Source: CAZAQS01 sp964486825 (lineage in GTDB: Bacteria; Chloroflexota; Anaerolineae; Anaerolineales; UBA4823). From it: DNA of 20,339 nt. The notes beneath the pieces were generated by a model, which saw only the letters and a program-made list of their open reading frames with translations, did no database searches and was not told the DNA's origin. Shown piece by piece: positions 14,819 through 20,339 of this stretch; position 1 is the stretch's first letter; the number at the start of each line of letters is the position of its first letter. The DNA lies in contig CAZAQS010000069.1 of assembly GCA_964486825.1 (NCBI GenBank), forward strand, positions 1 through 20,339. The letters are read 5' to 3'. The translations under genes and the position numbers were made by a program.

Positions 14819-16125
14819 CTCCTCGGGCTGGCCTCCATGAAAACGCCAGGACGAGGTTCAAGGGTTGCTCCCATATAAACATGGAAATCATCCCTCAGTA
14901 AATTGAGCTCGAAGCGTTGCAAAATGCGCGCCAGCACGACTTTGGCTTCCACCTGGGCAAATGCCGCTCCAATGCAGTTGCGCGGGCCCCCTCCGAACGG
15001 TACAAAGGTATATGGATGCGCTTTAACTCCCGGCGCGAAGCGCTCTGGTTCGAAGCTCTCAGGGTCCGGCCAATGTCTCTCGTCGTGATGAGTGGCGTAG
15101 ATCGAGTACATTAACCTTCGCCCGGCAGGCAGGCGAAAGCCTTGAAAATCCAGGTCTTCGGACAGCATTCGATTACCGACATGGATCGGCGGGTAGAGTC
15201 TCAGCGTCTCGTCGATGACCTGACCGAGATACTGAAGCTGGTCCATATGCTCCATGCCTGGCGACTCCTTTCCGACCACTCGTTCAACTTCTGCGAACGC
15301 TCGCTGCATCACCTGTGGATGTTTGGCCATCAGCCCTAATGCCCAGGCCAGCAGGGCTGTGCTGGTATCATGACCTGCAATCAGCATGGTGAGCATCTGG
15401 TCGCGGATGAGATCATCTGACATTCCAGGGTCTGCTACCATCCGGCTTAACAGATCCTCCCCAACAACGTCCCTCTCCCTTCGCTCTGCAATCAGGCCGT
15501 ACAGGTAATCGTCCACCTGCTGGATAGCACGGGCGTAGCCTATGCGCGGTACAGAAGGCCATGCAAGCCACAGGCCGGGAGAGATGTAAGACAGCATCCT
15601 CAAGATAGCCGGGAATAACCTGTCCAGGTCACGGTAAAAGTCGACATCGAAAAGACAATCGATGATGATCAGCAGGGCGACTCGGCGCATTTCTACCAGC
15701 ATATCCAACGAGCGCCCCGGCTCCCATGCTCCTATTACTTGATCTGTATTGCGCAGCATTTTCCCGAGGTAGACGGAGAGCATCCGTTTGTGGAGACTGG
15801 GGGAAATCAACCGCCGTAGCTGATCGTGGCTTTCACCATCCTCAACCAACAGGCCATGCCGGAGCAGTTTCGTCACTGGGTCATTCGGGTTACGCCAGAT
15901 CAATGATTTCCGAGCTTCCACCAGAACGAAGCGACTGGCCTCCGGCCCGGACAGAACAACAGCCTGGAAACCGGGGAATACCAGATCGAAAGTGTCACCA
16001 AGCTCGTTTTGCAATGCTTTTAATGCAGGCAGCAAGCTTTTATCGGCCAACAGGGCTTTTAAGGCCGCACGACCGGCTTGAGGGGTAGGGGTGGGAGGAT
16101 GTGAGTGGGTCATCATAGGATTCAT
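14815..16125 (-). CDS. Cytochrome P450, probable carotenoid ring hydroxylase
   Basis: Soluble bacterial cytochrome P450 of 436 residues. The I-helix motif AGHDTS (about 248-253), ETLR of the K-helix (about 302-305), the PERF segment, and the haem loop FGGGPRNCIG with Cys384 as the axial thiolate are all present. It lies between a glycosyltransferase and crtY, overlapping both (TAATG at its start, ATGA at its end). By analogy with Thermus thermophilus CYP175A1, a P450 beta-carotene 3-hydroxylase in a carotenoid locus, a role in hydroxylating beta-carotene to zeaxanthin is likely; this is inference from context. Its redox partners are not in the window. ATG at 16125 is preferred because it overlaps the upstream stop; in-frame ATGs at 16116 and 16113 are possible. 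Confidence 0.88.
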   Translation of the reverse strand: MNPMMTHSHPPTPTPQAGRAALKALLADKSLLPALKALQNELGDTFDLVFPGFQAVVLSGPEASRFVLVEARKSLIWRNPNDPVTKLLRHGLLVEDGESHDQLRRLISPSLHKRMLSVYLGKMLRNTDQVIGAWEPGRSLDMLVEMRRVALLIIIDCLFDVDFYRDLDRLFPAILRMLSYISPGLWLAWPSVPRIGYARAIQQVDDYLYGLIAERRERDVVGEDLLSRMVADPGMSDDLIRDQMLTMLIAGHDTSTALLAWALGLMAKHPQVMQRAFAEVERVVGKESPGMEHMDQLQYLGQVIDETLRLYPPIHVGNRMLSEDLDFQGFRLPAGRRLMYSIYATHHDERHWPDPESFEPERFAPGVKAHPYTFVPFGGGPRNCIGAAFAQVEAKVVLARILQRFELNLLRDDFHVYMGATLEPRPGVFMEASPRR

Positions 16126-17297
16126 TAAGACAGCGGTAGATCACGGCCTTTCCAATCAAAGGGCCGGCGGATGTAATGATACCAGGCCGAGCGGAGAGCC
16201 ATTATGAAGAGCAGTCCTACCGTCACAGGGTAAAGAGCTGCCTGGATGAGCGGGAGCCGAAATCTCCAATTGTTCACTCCCCATAGGAGTAGTGACAGAC
16301 CAGACGCTACCAGTGCTAGCCGGAAAACCGGTTCAGTGACAGGTAAACCTGCTACTTTTGCCAGGATCAGCATGAACGGTTCGACATAGACCAACAGTAG
16401 CCAGATCCAGACAAACGCGAATATGGGTAAATTGTACTGGAAGACGCCGAAAAGGTTTTTGGAAATTCCATTGAAAGCACTTGAAAAATCCCTGTACATC
16501 CTACATATCACCCGCTCGCTGAGATCTACGTAATCCCAGCGCAAGCCATGCTGCTTGGCCATTCTAGCCAGGAGGATATCTTCGAGCGAGGTGTTGCGTA
16601 CATGGCTGTGCCCGCCAATTTTTTGATAAGCCTCACGCCGGAAGAGCATGAACTGCCCAACTGCCGCGCTAAAAATGGGTGAGCGTACCCGCCTGGCGAT
16701 GGATAATGGGATAACGGCAAAGATGATCCAACTCAGGAAGGGCACAACCAGTCGCTCGCCCCAGGTGCTCAGCTCTTGTCTGGGCATCCCGGTAACGAAA
16801 TCCATTTTTCGGGTGTTAATATAGGATATCACGTCCGTTAACATGGCAGGATGGTGACGTGTATCTGCATCAGTGAAAAGAAGGTAATCGCCCCTGGCTT
16901 TCTCAGCGAGCTGGTAGCAAGCCCAGGTCTTACCAACCCATCCTTGTGGCAGCGGCTGTCCTTTTAGCAGAGTGAGGCGAGGGTATTCTAATTTTATACG
17001 GCCCAGAATTTCTCCTGTTCCATCCTGGCTCTCATCATCCAGGATGATCAGCTCGAAATCTGAATACTCTTGCTCGAGTAAGGATCGTGCACAAGCTTCG
17101 ATCTTATCCGCTTCGTTCCTGGCAGGCACAAGCAAAGAGACGCTTGGCAGGTTCTCTCTCTCTTTGGCCGGTCGGGGGTTACGGCTTTTGCCATTCAGAC
17201 GTACGATGCTGAGCAGATTCGAAAGGCTGATCAGAATTTGCACACTGATAAAGAACAAGATTCCTTGCAAATGTCCGTAGAGCAATTCTGTCAACAT
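16125..17297 (-). CDS. Family 2 glycosyltransferase, probable carotenoid glycosyltransferase
   Basis: Membrane-bound GT-A glycosyltransferase of 390 residues, similar in layout to the carotenoid/diaponeurosporenoate transferases (CruC/CrtQ-like) and HpnB. It has an N-terminal helix (about 9-30), VPARNEADKI (57-66), DDESQDGT (87-94), the metal-binding DAD (143-145), the acceptor-side SLED (237-240), and three or four helices after residue 285. An NDP-sugar donor would be used at the cytoplasmic face to glycosylate a hydroxylated carotenoid; acceptor and sugar are inferred from the neighbours only. Its stop overlaps the P450 start by one base. The ATG at 17297 has a loose CAGGG 5 bases upstream. 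A squalene- or hopanoid-type substrate is an alternative. Confidence 0.82.
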   Translation of the reverse strand: MLTELLYGHLQGILFFISVQILISLSNLLSIVRLNGKSRNPRPAKERENLPSVSLLVPARNEADKIEACARSLLEQEYSDFELIILDDESQDGTGEILGRIKLEYPRLTLLKGQPLPQGWVGKTWACYQLAEKARGDYLLFTDADTRHHPAMLTDVISYINTRKMDFVTGMPRQELSTWGERLVVPFLSWIIFAVIPLSIARRVRSPIFSAAVGQFMLFRREAYQKIGGHSHVRNTSLEDILLARMAKQHGLRWDYVDLSERVICRMYRDFSSAFNGISKNLFGVFQYNLPIFAFVWIWLLLVYVEPFMLILAKVAGLPVTEPVFRLALVASGLSLLLWGVNNWRFRLPLIQAALYPVTVGLLFIMALRSAWYHYIRRPFDWKGRDLPLS

Positions 17298-17384
17298 TTA
17301 TGCCCTGCCTACCACCCTGCCTTAAATCCAAGCAAAGCATCCATAAACTCTTCTGGGCACTCATGTCTTGGCCTGGGAGGCAGG

Positions 17385-17488
17385 TTACGCTAGAACCGTC
17401 ACATCCACTCAGAACGGGCTAAGACTGCTGCACTGGCCAAACCTCCTATCCCCGCGCCAATCACAACTACCCGGTTAAGCTCTCTCAT
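17385..17488 (-). pseudogene. Relic of a crtI-type FAD oxidoreductase (N-terminus only)
   Basis: From ATG 17488 the minus strand encodes MRELNRVVVIGAGIGGLASA followed by AVLARSEWM and TGA (17399). The VVVIGAGIGGLASAAVLARS part is the dinucleotide-binding start of phytoene-desaturase-like enzymes. One missing base after ARS explains the end: restoring a G gives ARSGVDVTVLA, the normal continuation, before a TAA at 17387-17385. The remaining roughly 450 codons are absent; about 90 bases later the glycosyltransferase begins. The start ATG overlaps the SRPBCC stop in ATGA, as expected for a once-functional operon gene. Frameshift and large deletion therefore mark a pseudogene, or a misassembly collapsed here. 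The lost gene might have been a ketolase (CrtO-like) or a second desaturase; the remnant is too short to tell. Confidence 0.75.
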
Positions 17489-17937
17489 TCTTGCGGTCCC
17501 TTGCTTATGAGCTTACGGGTCCGCCGAGCTCGGTAGGCGAACATGAACGGTAAACTCAACCACATTCCCAGACCAACGGGTCCCCAAAGCAGGTGGGGAC
17601 GCAAGCGGGCCATGATATGGTCCTGGACTTGCGTTATACGATCATCTATGCGCACAAAACTATGCCGGTGTACCCACTTTTTGAAAGGCCCTCGTAGCTG
17701 CCGATCTGTAAAGCCGTCGACGGAAACCTCCTCGATGCGAGCCACCCAGTGAATGGGAAGCGGCCCCAACCAGATGGTAAAGTCCATCTCATCCCCTTCC
17801 CTCAATTCCTGGGGAGCCTGGCGGATACGTACCATAGCGGGCGGTGGTGTAATGGCGCCCAGGCTGGTCGGGCTGCGATGGAAAGCGAATACTCGATCAA
17901 GCGGGGCCTGGACTTTGAACCTGTGTAAAAAATTCAT
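17485..17937 (-). CDS. SRPBCC (START/polyketide-cyclase-like) lipid-binding protein
   Basis: A 150-residue protein of the SRPBCC superfamily, whose helix-grip fold encloses hydrophobic ligands. The opening MNFLHRFKVQAPLDRVFAFH and the later REGDEMDFTIWLGPLPIHW and DGFTDRQLRGPFKKWVHRHSF segments are typical. The C-terminus has one hydrophobic stretch (about 117-133) and a basic tail, so it may touch the membrane. GGAG lies 11 bases before ATG 17937, a slightly long spacing. Its stop overlaps the crtI-like relic (ATGA). Position in a carotenoid operon suggests binding or handling of a carotenoid or precursor; this is inference, and no catalytic residues are claimed. Confidence 0.8.
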   Translation of the reverse strand: MNFLHRFKVQAPLDRVFAFHRSPTSLGAITPPPAMVRIRQAPQELREGDEMDFTIWLGPLPIHWVARIEEVSVDGFTDRQLRGPFKKWVHRHSFVRIDDRITQVQDHIMARLRPHLLWGPVGLGMWLSLPFMFAYRARRTRKLISKGPQE

Positions 17938-18032
17938 TACTTTGCCATCTCCTATACGGAGCTATCAACATACCATGCCTACTCGTCAGCGTCTGGAATG
18001 TATCCTGTGATCCCGCACCCGTCTCCAAATCC

Positions 18033-18060
18033 CTTAAAAAAATGGATGATACCCTGTAAA
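18033..18060 (-). promoter_or_regulatory. Possible promoter for the SRPBCC-crtY genes
   Basis: On the minus strand TTTACA (18060-18055) and TTTAAG (18038-18033) are spaced by 16 bases, matching 5/6 and 4/6 of the consensus. It lies about 95 bases before the SRPBCC start, in the 222-base gap after the carH-like gene. A weak inverted repeat CACGA-n7-TCGTG at 18077-18093 lies just upstream and could be an operator. Predicted by eye. Confidence 0.3.
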
Positions 18061-18159
18061 ATAATTTCACTTTGCTCACGACGAGTGATCGTGGCCTGCC
18101 CATCCCCCGCCTGGCTGCCAAATACGCATATCTTGTCCACCACTCTTATGGAATTACCC

Positions 18160-19458
18160 TTAATTGTTCATTTCTCGAAAGTTTTCAATGACTCCTGTAA
18201 TCAGCCCGCTATCCTCTTTCAACTGATCCTGAATTGCGTCTTGATATACCTTCAGGTATTGCATCAGGGATTCTCGAGGCATGCCATAATTCTCCAGCAA
18301 TCCACCTACCCAGTTAATGGAATAGATCAATGTGCTCAGATCCCCCAAGACCAAAGCCGCTTTTAGATGACTCGGGAAGGCCTGGTTTGCCTGGTCTAAA
18401 GCGCTACCGGGAAGTTGCCAGTCTTTAACTTCTTCTGAAACGACGGCTTCTATCGCATGTTGCTTGCCTTCAAAACAATCCAAAGTCCGCTGGTATTCAT
18501 CCGGCAGCGGCTTTATCGATGGCAAAGGTTCGTTCTTATTTATGATTTCATCCAGACGCTTGGGAGCCGTGGAAATTTCGCTTTCCAGGAAAAACCCGGG
18601 GATCCATTCGACCAGGTTTGGCAAATCGTTAAATATGCCTCCTCCAAATGCCAAAGGTATGCCCAGATTTTTCAACAGAACAGCCATTTCCCTTAAACTG
18701 GCTGCAGCTGGAAGCGTTTGAGCCAGGCTAAGGACCAGGGTAGGAAACGTAGAGCGCAAGGTTGTCTCTAGTTTGAACAACGGGACATTGGCGCCCAAAT
18801 AAATAATTTCCCAACCTTGCCTCCTGAGCAGTGAGGAAATTAATAGAAGGACAAACTCGTGCTCCTCTCCTGGTGGACAGGCAGCCAGGATACGTCCCGA
18901 GCGTGAAATTGGGGGCGCCGCTGCCATAAGTGAGTGCAGCCGGCGTGAAGCGAGCGATGTGGCGAAATGCTCCTGCTGTACAGTGGCCTGCCCTTCGTAC
19001 CATAACTGGCCAATCATTGAAACCCCTTTTTGCAGGACCTCGACCACCACCATCTCGGGAACCGCGACTGCAAAAGCCTCGGAAAGGATCTGCTCTGCAG
19101 CGCTCTCATTGAAATCCAGGCATGCAGCTACCCAAATCTGGCGCAACTCCTCCAGATTGCTTGTCCCGGTCTGCGTTAGCGTCTCTGTCCCGGCCACCGC
19201 CAGAGGATCTTGACCGCTCTCTTGCAGCGTCCGCCAAAGCTCGACAGCGCGACTGATGCTCAGACCCTGTTGCTGTTGCCCTACCAGCCACTTGAGCAGC
19301 CGGATATCTCTTAGCGTGTAAAGGCGGTGCCCCCCGGGGGTGCGCTGTGGCTTGATAACCTCGTAACGTCTTTCCCAGGCTCTCAAGGTCTCCGGGCTTA
19401 ATCCCGTCTCACGCGTAACAGCACGTAAATTATAGGTAGGCCGCTGATCAGATATCAT
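18160..19458 (-). CDS. MerR-family regulator with B12-binding domain, CarH-like, long C-terminus
   Basis: Probable light-sensing repressor of carotenoid genes. Residues about 8-75 form a MerR DNA-binding domain (TGLSPETLRAWERRY, TPGGHRLY). A helical cap follows with the W-x9-EH signature of CarH proteins, WYEGQATVQQEH (W153, E163, H164 in this numbering). Next is a Rossmann B12 domain with EEH (lower ligand H200), WEIIYLGANVP and a GGG loop. CarH holds AdoCbl in the dark as a DNA-bound tetramer and falls apart in light. Two oddities: Tyr154 stands where Thermus CarH has the His132 light-state ligand, and Val replaces the Gly of ExHxxG. Some 145 further residues (about 287-432) have no counterpart in the 285-residue Thermus protein. 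Start: ATG 19458, with GGAG 6 bases upstream. It lies 16 bases after crtI, suggesting autoregulation. Confidence 0.85.
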   Translation of the reverse strand: MISDQRPTYNLRAVTRETGLSPETLRAWERRYEVIKPQRTPGGHRLYTLRDIRLLKWLVGQQQQGLSISRAVELWRTLQESGQDPLAVAGTETLTQTGTSNLEELRQIWVAACLDFNESAAEQILSEAFAVAVPEMVVVEVLQKGVSMIGQLWYEGQATVQQEHFATSLASRRLHSLMAAAPPISRSGRILAACPPGEEHEFVLLLISSLLRRQGWEIIYLGANVPLFKLETTLRSTFPTLVLSLAQTLPAAASLREMAVLLKNLGIPLAFGGGIFNDLPNLVEWIPGFFLESEISTAPKRLDEIINKNEPLPSIKPLPDEYQRTLDCFEGKQHAIEAVVSEEVKDWQLPGSALDQANQAFPSHLKAALVLGDLSTLIYSINWVGGLLENYGMPRESLMQYLKVYQDAIQDQLKEDSGLITGVIENFREMNN

Positions 19459-19464
19459 AACTAT

Positions 19465-19468
19465 CTCC
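19465..19468 (-). promoter_or_regulatory. Shine-Dalgarno deciding the carH-like start
   Basis: GGAG with a 6-base spacer to ATG 19458. The alternative in-frame ATG at 19470 overlaps this site and has no ribosome site of its own except crtI read-through, so it would add only MEIV. Confidence 0.5.
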
Positions 19469-19474
19469 ATTATC

Positions 19475-20339
19475 TCAAATCTTATTTTCTGCCAGTATAC
19501 GTTCAGTTGTCAGGCGAGCAGAGAGCAGTACGATCGGCAGGCCTGTGCCGGGATGTGTACTGGATCCTACGAAATACAGGTTCCGATAGCGTTTATGACG
19601 GTTTTGTGGGCGCAAATAACCCACCTGCAAGAAGTTATGGCTCAGACCAAAGGCCGACCCCTTTTCCAGGTTATACAAACTTCGCCATTCTTTTGGCGCA
19701 TAAACCTCTTCAAACTTGATATGTTCGGCGAGGTCTACCACCCCCACCTCCCGCAATCGCTCGAAAACAGTGCTGCGAGCGCGATTCTTCAGAGCTTCCC
19801 AATCCTGGGTATCATCAGAATCCAGGTGACCTACAGGAACCAGGACCATCAGTGTATCCTGGCCAGCCGGTGCAGAAGTCGGGTCGATGCGAGCTGGCGC
19901 ATGGACGTAAAAGCTCGGTTTCTCAGGCAGGCTGAGATCCCTAAAAATTCTATCGAAGCTTGCCCGGTAATCGCTGGCCAGGAAAACATTGTGGGCGCCC
20001 AGTTCGGGGAATTGTTTATCTGTCCCCCAATAGAAAGTGATTGCCGAGCAGGTATACTTCTTGTTCTCGAGCTTTCTGGACAGCGAGCCGTTAGGAAGCA
20101 GGTCCTTGTATACATAAGGCAGGTCGGCGTTCGCAACGATCAGATCGGCTGAAAGATGAGCGCCATTCTTTAGGCGTACAGCAGTGGCTCGGTCTCCATC
20201 AACCTCAATGGCTTCAACCGGAGAGTTATAGCTAAACTTGACCCCATTTGCCTCTGCGATTGAAACCAGACTTTCGATCACCTTAAACATACCCCCTTCA
20301 GGAAACCACACCCCATCAGCCAGCTCGGTATACTGTAGC
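19475..20339 (-). CDS. crtI: Phytoene desaturase CrtI, 5' end outside the window
   Basis: C-terminal 287 residues of a CrtI-type FAD-dependent phytoene desaturase, which introduces the double bonds leading from phytoene to lycopene. The frame is open to the right edge, where it reads LQYTELADGVWFPEGGMFKV, the CrtI block around a GVWxPxGGM motif, so the true start lies beyond 20339. Further matches are SADLIVANADLPYVYKDLLP, YWGTDKQFPELGAHNVFLAS and SFYVHAPARIDPTSAPAG. The C-terminal signature NLYFVGSSTHPGTGLPIVLL binds FAD in this family. It ends 16 bases before the carH-like start used here, suggesting co-transcription. Phytoene synthase (crtB) may lie upstream outside the window. Confidence 0.93.
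   Translation of the reverse strand, partial: LQYTELADGVWFPEGGMFKVIESLVSIAEANGVKFSYNSPVEAIEVDGDRATAVRLKNGAHLSADLIVANADLPYVYKDLLPNGSLSRKLENKKYTCSAITFYWGTDKQFPELGAHNVFLASDYRASFDRIFRDLSLPEKPSFYVHAPARIDPTSAPAGQDTLMVLVPVGHLDSDDTQDWEALKNRARSTVFERLREVGVVDLAEHIKFEEVYAPKEWRSLYNLEKGSAFGLSHNFLQVGYLRPQNRHKRYRNLYFVGSSTHPGTGLPIVLLSARLTTERILAENKI

Noticed and set aside
17309..17393. In-frame stretch after the crtI relic reading PEEFMDALLGFKAGW before a TAG
   Set aside because: It could be the last codons of the deleted gene, but I cannot match it to any CrtI C-terminus, so it was not added to the pseudogene.
17897..18121. 74-codon ORF spanning the gap between the SRPBCC and carH-like genes
   Set aside because: Overlaps the start of the SRPBCC gene in another frame and has no family features; the gap looks regulatory.
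19553..20152. 199-codon ORF antisense to crtI
   Set aside because: Shadow of a confidently identified gene; low-complexity mixture with no recognisable domain.

Overview
The window looks like part of a metagenome-assembled or draft bacterial genome: GC-rich codon use, tightly packed genes and one run of 10 Ns inside a gene. The gene content suggests a non-phototrophic member of Chloroflexota, perhaps Anaerolineae. It combines a CarH-like B12 photoreceptor, carotenoid genes with a CrtY-type cyclase and a P450, a GH3-family protein and a motor-less Helicase_C_3 protein. This taxonomic call is inference; there is no rRNA or other marker gene here.

Left block (1-6580, all minus strand, read right to left): a probable catabolic operon. 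It runs from a P5C-dehydrogenase-like aldehyde dehydrogenase through a small membrane protein, the A and B subunits of a family I CoA-transferase, a lactate-permease (LctP) transporter and a 57-residue membrane protein to galactokinase, which is cut by the left edge. The set suggests uptake and CoA activation of a short organic acid, oxidation of an aldehyde (probably glutamate semialdehyde) and galactose phosphorylation.

Middle block (6837-10258, plus strand): a DUF429 (RNase H-like) protein, a diacylglycerol-kinase-family lipid kinase and a helicase-associated Helicase_C_3 protein, the last two separated by a single base. Converging on them is an MFS transporter (10265-11552, minus) interrupted by the N run. 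From a shared divergent region the GH3-family gene runs right, and it converges on a four-TM membrane protein so tightly that the two stop codons share one CTAG.

Right block (13628-20339, minus strand): a carotenoid locus. In transcription order it holds phytoene desaturase crtI (5' end outside the window), a CarH-like MerR/B12 regulator, an SRPBCC protein, the relic of a second crtI-type FAD oxidoreductase, a family 2 glycosyltransferase, a cytochrome P450 and lycopene cyclase crtY. Several genes overlap (ATGA, TAATG). The likely pathway is desaturation to lycopene, beta-cyclisation, P450 hydroxylation and possibly glycosylation, under light/B12-responsive control. Phytoene synthase is not in the window.

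The most interesting points are the decayed crtI-like gene held between intact cluster genes, the CarH-like regulator with a Tyr at the position of the light-state His ligand plus a C-terminal extension of about 145 residues, the GH3 protein lacking its C-terminal domain, and two small membrane proteins far apart that share an STxPGAP motif.
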